A stretch of 7,131 bases of DNA, from the NCBI GenBank assembly GCA_964522605.1, contig CAZFWV010000349.1, forward strand, positions 1-7,131, in the 5' to 3' direction. Of this stretch, positions 1 to 5,620 are shown piece by piece. Position numbers and translations under genes: made by a program. Each line of letters opens with the position of its first letter. The first letter of the stretch is position 1. The notes under the pieces were generated by a model. The model was not told the DNA's origin. It saw only the letters and a list, made by a program, of their open reading frames with translations, and did not search any database. This DNA comes from CAVZLD01 sp964522605. Its GTDB lineage: Bacteria > Planctomycetota > Planctomycetia > Pirellulales > Pirellulaceae.

Positions 1-138
1 TTCCGTGCCGGACGTTGAATTGCCTGCGGGCCTTCTCGGAAGTAGGCTACGGACGAGGGTTTCTCGGAAGGGGAACTCTGCCAGAACAGCTTTCTATTCC
101 TGCCTTGCCGGCGGTCCGGCCTATTCGTCAAAACGCCT

Positions 139-1185
139 ATGACCAAGCACATCCTCATTCAGTCGAACGGGCGATCCGGTTCCAATATTCTACTCGACAC
201 GATGGATTTGGCTGCGTCGACGCACTGTCGGAATGAGCCCAGCATGTACGAGGGGTCTCCTCTGCAGCAGAAAATCCTTGGTGCGCCGCCCGACGTGATC
301 GACGAAACAATGTCCCAGTATTGGGACGAAGCGGCCGACTGGATGAGTTGCCGCTGGGGGCATCGAGATCGGCATCATCCTTACGCCCAATCGAAGGTCT
401 ACTACCGTGATCCCTGGTGGAAGCTGCGTTTACCGCAATACCTGATTTCCAAGACGAGGTTCCGCCGCGCATTTTCAATCGTCTGCCCGGAGTTGAAGAA
501 GGAGGAATTCCGACTGCCGAGTTGGCTGATGCGGCGCGACTGGCAGGACAGCGCGGTGCATGTCTTCAAAGTTGGAGCGTCTCTCGAGGCACACCTGCCG
601 TGGATCCTGAAGAACCGTCCGGCGATCCGGATCATCAATTTGGTTCGGCATCCGCTCGGATTCGCCCAGTCGCTCTATCGCCGACTCTATGAGCAAGGCG
701 ACAAGAACGACTATCACCAAAAGAACCTCGAGTTACTCACTTCCCGACTGCAGTTTGCGCAGCAACACGGTGTGGAGTTTCCCGCGATCGATGTTGAATC
801 CCTCGATCTTTTCGAGTCGGTGATCTGGAATTGGATCGTGCTGAATGAAACCGCCTATCAGCTTTATCGTTCTCAACCGGCGGTTTTGACGGTGGCCTAC
901 GAGCGGCTGTTGGCCGAACCGGTGGTCCAGATGAAGGAAGTCTTTGATCACTGTGGGATTCCATGGGATGAAAAGATCGAGCCAGCGATCGAAAAGACCT
1001 ATGAGAAGTCGGCCCATCTGGCGCAGTCCTTCCGCGAGTACTGGTCCGAAGAGCAGCAGCAGATGGTCGAGAGGCTACTGGAACAGACTGCCATTGGTTC
1101 GCTTTGGAAGAATCAGCTGTGGCAACAGCTAACCAATCTGTCCAGTCAGCAGAAGGCCTCGGAAGTCTCGTACAGCCCCTACTGA
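139..1185 (+). CDS. Sulfotransferase family protein (PAPS-dependent)
   Basis: The 348-residue protein is probably a cytoplasmic sulfotransferase that moves a sulfuryl group from PAPS to a hydroxyl or amine of an unknown acceptor. The phosphosulfate-binding loop lies at the extreme N-terminus (residues 8-16, QSNGRSGSN, matching the RSGT/S loop after the first beta strand). The second PAPS element is at about 168-182, LVRHPLGFAQSLYRR, with R170 and S178 in the places expected to bind the 3'-phosphate. The C-terminal stretch VAYERLLAEPVVQMKEVFDHCGI (253 on; split here as VAYERLLAEP and VVQMKEVFDHCGI) is typical of bacterial sulfotransferase domains. There is no signal peptide or membrane segment. 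ATG 139 is the only usual start after an in-frame TAG at 43-45, and it has no clear Shine-Dalgarno. The gene stands alone and converges with the dehydrogenase, so context gives no acceptor. The family is secure; the substrate is unknown. Confidence 0.9.
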   Translation: MTKHILIQSNGRSGSNILLDTMDLAASTHCRNEPSMYEGSPLQQKILGAPPDVIDETMSQYWDEAADWMSCRWGHRDRHHPYAQSKVYYRDPWWKLRLPQYLISKTRFRRAFSIVCPELKKEEFRLPSWLMRRDWQDSAVHVFKVGASLEAHLPWILKNRPAIRIINLVRHPLGFAQSLYRRLYEQGDKNDYHQKNLELLTSRLQFAQQHGVEFPAIDVESLDLFESVIWNWIVLNETAYQLYRSQPAVLTVAYERLLAEPVVQMKEVFDHCGIPWDEKIEPAIEKTYEKSAHLAQSFREYWSEEQQQMVERLLEQTAIGSLWKNQLWQQLTNLSSQQKASEVSYSPY

Positions 1186-1252
1186 GCGCCCCACCGAGAC
1201 GGCAAGTCAAACCGACGCGGCCGCGTTCGTCCCATTCGCAAACGTTCTGACA

Positions 1253-1294
1253 GAACCCGGGGGGCCGGCGGTTCCCGCTTTCTGCTCAGAGGCA
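1253..1294. terminator. Possible hairpins between convergent genes
   Basis: Two short inverted repeats lie just past the sulfotransferase, by the stop of the opposing gene. GAACC (1253-1257) can pair with GGTTC (1270-1274), with an inner CGG/CCG. TCTGC can pair with GCAGA around a six-base loop directly after it, ending inside the last codons of the dehydrogenase. Neither has a proper T-run, so terminator function is inferred from position between convergent genes. Confidence 0.25.
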
Positions 1295-2278
1295 GAGCCG
1301 GTCTTCGGGGCGGGGGAAGCCAACGCGCTTGTCGACGATGTTGATCAAGCGCTGGCCTGCGGCGTAGCGTTGGAGATTGTCGCAGAATAATTGTGTCGTG
1401 ACGTCCAGGCGGTCGGCTGCCTGGGCCCCAACGTGCGGAGTAATGAGCACATTGGGCAGTTCCCACAGCGGACTCGTCTTGGGCAAAGGCTCAGTCTCCG
1501 TCACATCGAGGCCCGCGCCGGCCAGATGCCCGGACTGAAGGGCAGCGACCAAGTCTTCCTCCCGAACCACCGGCCCTCGCGCAACGTTAATCAGGTACGA
1601 TCCCGGTTTCATGCGCGAGATCGCCCGCGCATCGATCAACCCGGCCGTTTGATCGTTCAGCGGCACGCACAGAATGACGATATCGGATTCCTCCAGCAGT
1701 CGATCTAGTTGATCGGCGGGCCACAGGGCTTCCACATCATCCGGTTTGAGATTCGGGTAGACATCCGTGGCCAACAATCGCACGCGGAAGGGGGCCAGCA
1801 GTTGGGCGATTCGACGTCCGTTCCCCCCGAAGCCGACGATTCCGACCGTTCGTCCGTGAAGGTCGTCCGTCGGCTGGCGTTCAAACTCGCGGCGCAATTG
1901 TGCCCGAAAGAACACCGGAATCTGGCGAATTAGGCCCAATAGCAGCGCGAATGTCTGTTCCGCGACCGGGTTGGCAAATAATCCCGAGGCGCTCGAAACC
2001 AGGATCTCCGAGCCGATCACGGAAGGGACGAGACAATGGTCGAGGCCGGCGGCAGATGACTGAATCCAGCGCAGCCGACCGCGGTGTACGACTTCATCCC
2101 AAGGAACGGGGACTTTCGCGTGACCGCAGAAAATATCCGCTCGAAGGATCTCAGTCGCAATTCGTTCCTGGCCGGCGTTGACAATCTCGCAGTCGCTTGC
2201 CGCGGCCTGGATCTGGGCCAAGTGTCTGGCTTCCAGCGGATAACAGAGGACGATGCGTTGGTCAGCGAGTGGGGGCAT
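1286..2278 (-). CDS. D-2-hydroxyacid dehydrogenase, NAD-binding
   Basis: The 330-residue cytoplasmic enzyme should interconvert a 2-keto acid and a D-2-hydroxy acid with NAD(P)H. The usual two-domain order is visible. A substrate-binding part (about 1-105) includes IQSSAAGLDH at 72-81. A Rossmann domain (about 106-285) has the dinucleotide loop GFGGNG at 149-154 and D172 at the end of the second strand, which suggests NAD rather than NADP. The catalytic set is complete: R234 in NVARGPVV, E263 in LDVTETEP and H282 in ITPHVGA. Length is normal for family members without a regulatory domain, so this is not the long ACT-bearing SerA form. ATG 2278 gives the full first strand (RIVLCYP), but no Shine-Dalgarno precedes it. 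It is divergent from the DoxX-like gene and convergent with the sulfotransferase, so it is probably transcribed alone. Glyoxylate/hydroxypyruvate reductase or phosphoglycerate dehydrogenase-like activity is possible; the substrate is not readable. Confidence 0.92.
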   Translation of the reverse strand: MPPLADQRIVLCYPLEARHLAQIQAAASDCEIVNAGQERIATEILRADIFCGHAKVPVPWDEVVHRGRLRWIQSSAAGLDHCLVPSVIGSEILVSSASGLFANPVAEQTFALLLGLIRQIPVFFRAQLRREFERQPTDDLHGRTVGIVGFGGNGRRIAQLLAPFRVRLLATDVYPNLKPDDVEALWPADQLDRLLEESDIVILCVPLNDQTAGLIDARAISRMKPGSYLINVARGPVVREEDLVAALQSGHLAGAGLDVTETEPLPKTSPLWELPNVLITPHVGAQAADRLDVTTQLFCDNLQRYAAGQRLINIVDKRVGFPRPEDRLCL

Positions 2279-2338
2279 GGAGTCGCATCGTACCGACCGG
2301 CACGGGTTTGGAATAGACCCGAACCGATTGAAACGTAG

Positions 2339-2359
2339 GCCGACTTGTCTCGCGTCGGC
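2339..2359. repeat. Inverted repeat GCCGAC / GTCGGC, copy 1
   Basis: GCCGAC (2339-2344) and GTCGGC (2354-2359) form a perfect 6-bp stem around a nine-base loop. The same arms and loop length recur at 2412-2432, and the first eight bases (GCCGACTT) are identical in both. It lies in the divergent intergenic region, 60 bases upstream of the dehydrogenase start. It could be a dispersed intergenic repeat or a transcript-end hairpin; there is no T-run. Confidence 0.55.
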
Positions 2360-2411
2360 ATCGGTGCCTCCACACGCCGATCCTTGCCAAGTTCAAGGGC
2401 TGGACTGGCGT

Positions 2412-2432
2412 GCCGACTTACGACACGTCGGC
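2412..2432. repeat. Inverted repeat GCCGAC / GTCGGC, copy 2
   Basis: GCCGAC (2412-2417) pairs with GTCGGC (2427-2432) across a nine-base loop. It repeats copy 1 in arm sequence, total length (21 bases) and the two bases after the first arm (TT), while the rest of the loop differs. Conservation of the stem and not the loop suggests selection for, or origin from, a folded or palindromic unit. The copies start 73 bases apart. Confidence 0.55.
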
Positions 2433-2492
2433 CTGCACGGGCGTGCTCACAATCTCCAAGTTCCCCGATTGACGTCTCGGACCCCCACAGCC

Positions 2493-2514
2493 CAAGTCAG
2501 CAAAAGCTGACGTG
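2493..2514. repeat. Short perfect hairpin GTCAGC-AAAA-GCTGAC
   Basis: GTCAGC (2496-2501) and GCTGAC (2506-2511) form a perfect 6-bp stem with an AAAA loop. After one A/G mismatch the pairing continues by two base pairs (CA 2493-2494 with TG 2513-2514). It is the third hairpin in this intergenic region, about 35 bases upstream of the candidate -35 box. It may be an operator, a terminator without a T-run, or part of a repeat cluster; nothing visible decides between these. Confidence 0.5.
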
Positions 2515-2546
2515 CACCCTATCATGCGTGTGGTCCGAAAACTGGC

Positions 2547-2576
2547 TGGACAGACCGCTTTTGCCTATCATAAAAT
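2547..2576 (+). promoter_or_regulatory. Candidate sigma-70-type promoter for the DoxX-like/oxidoreductase unit
   Basis: TGGACA (2547-2552) matches the -35 consensus at five of six bases. TAAAAT (2571-2576) matches the -10 consensus at five of six. The spacer is 18 bases. Transcription would start near 2583 and give a leader of roughly 100 bases before the CTG start at 2687. This is consensus matching only; planctomycete promoters are not well defined and other matches could occur by chance. Confidence 0.4.
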
Positions 2577-2586
2577 GGAGGCCAAA

Positions 2587-2629
2587 GGAGGCACCTCGCT
2601 CGGATTGAGCGAGTCCTACCTCGACCTCC
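2587..2629 (+). promoter_or_regulatory. Stem-loop in the presumed leader of the DoxX-like gene
   Basis: CTCGCTC (2595-2601) pairs perfectly with GAGCGAG (2607-2613) around a five-base loop. Flanking GGAGG (2587-2591) can pair either with CCTCC (2625-2629) or, partly, with CCTC (2619-2622), which would extend the structure. It lies just downstream of the predicted transcription start, so it would sit at the 5' end of the mRNA. It matches no riboswitch class I recognise. A stabilising or regulatory role is inferred. Confidence 0.4.
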
Positions 2630-2674
2630 CTCCCACCCGCCAGCTCCCGCCTCCTGCTTGGCCCATCAGCTGCG

Positions 2675-2680
2675 AAGGAG
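2675..2680 (+). promoter_or_regulatory. Shine-Dalgarno AAGGAG that points to a CTG start
   Basis: AAGGAG at 2675-2680 is a strong ribosome-binding site. Six bases separate it from CTG 2687, which is normal spacing. The next usual start codon in this frame (TTG 2732) is 51 bases away and has no comparable site. This is the main evidence for the non-standard start of the DoxX-like gene. Confidence 0.6.
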
Positions 2681-2686
2681 AAACCC

Positions 2687-3559
2687 CTGAACCACTCCAT
2701 TCGACAGATTACAACGTTCGGTGTTGCGGCCTTGATTGCCCTTCGCCTGGGTGTCGGTTGGCACTTTTTCAAAGAGGGCGTTGCGAAGTTCACCGGGGAA
2801 GGATTTACCTCCGTCTACTTCCTACAGCAGGCGAAGGGACCGCTGTCGGATTTGTATAAGGAGATGATCCCGGATCGCGAGGGCCGTCAGCGGTTGAGTC
2901 AGGCGGAAACCGAGGCTTTCTGGCGAGATTACATGAATGCCGCCGTGAAACGGTACAAACTCAACGAACAACAGGCGGAGCAAGTCTATAAAGACTACCA
3001 GGCAAAGCTGAAGGTGTTCTTTGACGAGCACGGAGCAGACATCGAAGAATACTTGTTGGAGTGCGATCGGCTGGCGCAAGCGAAACAAGAAGCCATTCGG
3101 GCAGTGGAATTTCGCCGGGAGTGGATTGATCAGAAGGAGACCGAGTTGCGGGGCAAAGCGGCTCCCTGGCTCGCCGACGTGAAGATGCTGGGCGAGCAGT
3201 TTCAGAACGCGCTGCATGCCCAAGCGGGGGATGCGAAAGTGTACCCGATCCCCGATCGATCGGCCATGATCGTGGACACGCTTGTTAAATACACGGTGCT
3301 CATCGTTGGGATTCTGTTGATTCTGGGATTGTTTACCCGGCTTGCATCACTCGCCGGGATCGGCTTCTTGCTCTCGGTATTGTCCACTCAGCCACCGTGG
3401 GTGCCGGGGGCCGAGACGACTTACTTTTACTATCAGCTGGTCGAAGTTCTGGCGTTGGTTGTGATCATCGCGACAGGGGCTGGGTATTTCGGCGGCTTGG
3501 ACTACATCATTCGCGGCCTTCGCCTGCGTCGCCACATGCCCGAAAAAATCGACCTTTAG
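2687..3559 (+). CDS. DoxX-like membrane protein with large soluble insertion; probable CTG start
   Basis: The protein is 290 residues from CTG 2687. The next usual start, TTG 2732, would give 275 residues but cut into the first membrane helix (FGVAALIALRLGVGWHF). The frame is open back to a TGA at 2606-2608 and holds no ATG, GTG or TTG before 2732, while AAGGAG sits six bases ahead of the CTG. Four hydrophobic segments are visible: about 9-28, 197-216 (KYTVLIVGILLILGLF), 220-239 and 247-270. The LRLGVGWHFFKEGVAKF signature and the last three helices resemble DoxX/DoxD (TQO small subunit) proteins. About 165 mostly charged, helical residues (roughly 35-195) are inserted between helices 1 and 2. 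The family is linked to thiosulfate:quinone oxidoreductase in archaea, but most bacterial members are uncharacterised. The oxidoreductase follows 10 bases later. Fold assignment is fairly sure; function is not. Confidence 0.82.
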   Translation: MNHSIRQITTFGVAALIALRLGVGWHFFKEGVAKFTGEGFTSVYFLQQAKGPLSDLYKEMIPDREGRQRLSQAETEAFWRDYMNAAVKRYKLNEQQAEQVYKDYQAKLKVFFDEHGADIEEYLLECDRLAQAKQEAIRAVEFRREWIDQKETELRGKAAPWLADVKMLGEQFQNALHAQAGDAKVYPIPDRSAMIVDTLVKYTVLIVGILLILGLFTRLASLAGIGFLLSVLSTQPPWVPGAETTYFYYQLVEVLALVVIIATGAGYFGGLDYIIRGLRLRRHMPEKIDL

Positions 3560-3562
3560 GAG
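3558..3562 (+). promoter_or_regulatory. Shine-Dalgarno overlapping the stop of the DoxX-like gene
   Basis: AGGAG at 3558-3562 overlaps the TAG stop (3557-3559) and lies seven bases before ATG 3570. This fixes the start of the oxidoreductase and indicates that the two genes share an mRNA, probably with translational coupling. Confidence 0.7.
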
Positions 3563-3569
3563 ATCGGTT

Positions 3570-5342
3570 ATGACCACTCTTTCGCCCGAAGAAAAACAGG
3601 TTGGCATCGACAATTACTACGAGGCTCTGGGGGTCTCGCGACGCGATTTCCTTAAGGGCGTGGCCTTGGCAGGAGTCACGTCGGGGGCCGGTTTGGGAGC
3701 CATGTATTTTGGCTACGGCACGCGTGTTTCGGACCCGGTCCGTGTCGGGATTATTGGGACCGGCGATGAAGGCAACGTGTTGATCGGTGCGATCAATCCC
3801 AACTACATCGATGTACGGGCCATCTGCGACATTCGGCCCTACAACGTGCACCGAGCTTTCCACGGAGACTGGCGGAAGCCCGATACGCTGACGGCTCGTC
3901 CCGGTCTGATGAAGGTCTACGGTTGGAAATCGGAGGACGAGGCCAAGCAACACGTGGCGGTGTACACCGACTATGAGGATCTGCTGAAGGATCCGAACAT
4001 TGAAGCGGTGATCATTGCTCTGCCCCTGTTCCTGCACGCTCCGGTTGCCATCGCGGCGATGCAGCAGGGAAAGCATGTCCTGACGGAAAAGCTGATGGGA
4101 CACAGTGTGGCCGACTGCAAGAACATGGCTCGTGTGGCCCGCACGCAGGGGCGGCTGTTGGCGACCGGGCACCAGCGTCACTACAGCGTGCTGTACGACA
4201 ACGCCCTGAATCTGCTGCGCTGGGGACTGTTGGGTGAAATCCACCATATCCGCGCTCAGTGGCATCGCGGAAATCTCCCCGGTAAGGATGGCTGGAAGGA
4301 ACCGCTGCCGGGTGGCGAGAAGTCGATTGACGGTAAAGTCATCGATCGAATTGCGAAAGAACTGGATCGGATGAAGGCCGATCTGGCGGAAGCTAAGACG
4401 CCCCAGGATATGGAACGTCTGCAGCATCAAGTTGCCCAGTGGGAGGCGTGGAACGCAGATCGCAACATCAAGCCGGATGAGTTCGGCTACGAACAGATCA
4501 CGCTGCCCGATGGTCGCGAACGTCCCGCGATGGAGGAACTCGTTCGCTGGCGTCTGTGGGATCGGACCGGCGGTGGTCTGATGGCGGAACTGGGCAGTCA
4601 CCAACTCGACGCCGCTTCGATCTTCCTGAGTGCCCTCCGCAAGGATGGCAAGAAGGCTCACCCGCTGAGCGTGCATGCAGTCGGTGGCCGGCAGATCTTC
4701 CCGCTCGATCGGGATTGCTTCGATCACGTCTACTGCACCTTCGAGTTCCCCGGACCGGGATACGATCCGAACGAAGATCCGAACTTCTACGGATACGTCG
4801 ATCCGATCACCGGGCTAGACGCGACCAAGGGCATCCCGTCCTATGAGCAGGATCCCAACAAGCGCGTCGTCGTGACCTATTCGTCGATTAATGGCAACGG
4901 CTACGGCGGCTACGGCGAAGTGGTTATGGGCACCAAGGGAACACTCGTGCTGGAGCGCGAGAAGGAAGTGATGCTCTACAAAGACTCCGATACGTCGAGT
5001 CGGATCGCGGTGAAGGACGACAAGGGTGGTCCCACCGTGGAATCGTACGAAACGGGTGGACCGGCTGCTGCCGTGGCGAAAGCCGCCGATTCCGGGCCGG
5101 TCAGTCGTGGCTATACCGAGGAAATGGAACATTGGGCCTGGTGCATCCGGAATCCAGATCCCGAAAATCTGCCTCGTTGCCATCCGGCTGTCGCTTTGGG
5201 TGATGCGGTGATTGCTCTGACGTGTAACGTCGCCATGCGGAAAGCAGCAGCTGGCGAGGGCGGTTATATCCAATTCAAGGAAGAGTGGTTCGACATCGAC
5301 AGCGACGAAACGCCCGACGGTAGCAAGCCGGAGACCGCGTGA
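3570..5342 (+). CDS. Tat-exported Gfo/Idh/MocA family oxidoreductase
   Basis: This 590-residue NAD(P)-dependent oxidoreductase should be exported folded by the Tat system. The motif SRRDFLKG (23-30) is followed by a hydrophobic stretch (31-48). The mature N-terminal Rossmann domain has VRVGIIGTGDEG (57-68), the acidic strand end CDIRP (86-90), and the family lysine in TEKLMG (K174), where EKP is more common. The C-terminal domain has GSHQLD (342-347); H344 and D347 sit where catalytic residues usually lie. It is longer than the usual 340-450 residues. Extra length comes from the leader, a charged and probably helical insert at about 251-300 (rich in D, E, K, R and Q), and G/P/D-rich loops at 393-450. 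A family sugar or cyclitol dehydrogenation role is possible; the substrate is unknown. It is cotranscribed with the DoxX-like gene, suggesting action at the outer face of the cytoplasmic membrane. ATG 3570 is supported by AGGAG seven bases upstream. Confidence 0.92.
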   Translation: MTTLSPEEKQVGIDNYYEALGVSRRDFLKGVALAGVTSGAGLGAMYFGYGTRVSDPVRVGIIGTGDEGNVLIGAINPNYIDVRAICDIRPYNVHRAFHGDWRKPDTLTARPGLMKVYGWKSEDEAKQHVAVYTDYEDLLKDPNIEAVIIALPLFLHAPVAIAAMQQGKHVLTEKLMGHSVADCKNMARVARTQGRLLATGHQRHYSVLYDNALNLLRWGLLGEIHHIRAQWHRGNLPGKDGWKEPLPGGEKSIDGKVIDRIAKELDRMKADLAEAKTPQDMERLQHQVAQWEAWNADRNIKPDEFGYEQITLPDGRERPAMEELVRWRLWDRTGGGLMAELGSHQLDAASIFLSALRKDGKKAHPLSVHAVGGRQIFPLDRDCFDHVYCTFEFPGPGYDPNEDPNFYGYVDPITGLDATKGIPSYEQDPNKRVVVTYSSINGNGYGGYGEVVMGTKGTLVLEREKEVMLYKDSDTSSRIAVKDDKGGPTVESYETGGPAAAVAKAADSGPVSRGYTEEMEHWAWCIRNPDPENLPRCHPAVALGDAVIALTCNVAMRKAAAGEGGYIQFKEEWFDIDSDETPDGSKPETA

Positions 5343-5347
5343 CTTTC

Positions 5348-5363
5348 CACGCGACGTCGCGTG
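5348..5363. repeat. 16-bp perfect palindrome after the oxidoreductase gene
   Basis: CACGCGACGTCGCGTG is identical to its reverse complement over all 16 bases and begins five bases after the stop codon. A loop-less palindrome is a better protein-binding site than RNA hairpin, though it could fold as a short stem. Its right end (GTGTGC, 5361-5366) can also pair with GCACAC (5417-5422) in the following structure. Confidence 0.6.
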
Positions 5364-5383
5364 TGCGAATTCAGAGACGCTCA

Positions 5384-5416
5384 GTGGGAGTGGCGCTGAA
5401 AAGTGTTCACTCCCAC
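5384..5416 (+). terminator. Probable transcript-end stem-loop of the DoxX-like/oxidoreductase unit
   Basis: GTGGGAGTG (5384-5392) pairs perfectly with CACTCCCAC (5408-5416), a 9-bp stem with a 15-base loop. The outer GTGTGC (5361-5366) and GCACAC (5417-5422) can lengthen it with an unpaired left bulge. It lies 42 bases past the stop. There is no T-run, so it is not a textbook intrinsic terminator; it may be a Rho-assisted end or an mRNA 3'-end stabiliser. Confidence 0.45.
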
Positions 5417-5506
5417 GCACACCTCACGGCCGGCTGCCTCGCTGGCTGTGCGCGTCATCCCTTGATTTCGACCATGAAAAGAGCGAGGAGCGGGGCTTGA
5501 GCATGT

Positions 5507-5555
5507 GTTTCGGCGGGCTCGGCATCCCTATCGTGGAGTGCCGAACGGCTGAAAC
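5507..5555 (+). promoter_or_regulatory. Stem-loop upstream of the 4-TM membrane protein gene
   Basis: TCGGCA (5519-5524) pairs with TGCCGA (5539-5544), and inside it TCC (5525-5527) can pair with GGA (5535-5537). Outside, GTTTC (5507-5511) pairs with GAAAC (5551-5555), giving an interrupted stem with an internal loop. It ends 65 bases before ATG 5621, so it may be part of that gene's leader. It does not match a riboswitch I know. The rest of 5343-5620 shows no gene. Confidence 0.35.
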
Positions 5556-5620
5556 GAAACTTGCTCGTGCCATTTGCTCGATCCCGTTCTTTTCACTTTG
5601 GACTCAGCGCGGCTTGCTCG

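Noticed and set aside
15..236. Open frame of 73 codons overlapping the sulfotransferase start
   Set aside because: Composition looks non-coding and it overlaps the intact PAPS-loop region in another frame. Another frame is also open over 2-140, so openness here says little.
737..1210. 157-codon minus-strand frame inside the sulfotransferase
   Set aside because: Rich in S, R and P with no domain pattern; it is the antisense shadow of a well-supported gene.
2279..2686. CRISPR or mobile-element origin of the repeated hairpins
   Set aside because: Only two copies with unequal surroundings, no spacer regularity, no cas gene, no transposase and no target-site duplication.
2512..2859. 115-codon plus-strand frame across the DoxX-like leader and start
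   Set aside because: It overlaps the better-supported membrane frame, and its sequence is rich in P, C and R with no pattern.
3507..4727. 406-codon minus-strand frame opposite the oxidoreductase
   Set aside because: Long, but it mirrors a gene with clear Rossmann, Tat and catalytic motifs. Its own sequence has no recognisable motif; long antisense frames are common in GC-rich genes.
4815..5420. 201-codon minus-strand frame over the 3' end of the oxidoreductase
   Set aside because: Antisense shadow with no ribosome-binding site or motif.
5474..5500. Eight-codon open frame (MKRARSGA) upstream of the 4-TM gene, considered as a leader peptide
   Set aside because: No ribosome-binding site and no run of regulatory codons; frames this short are expected by chance.
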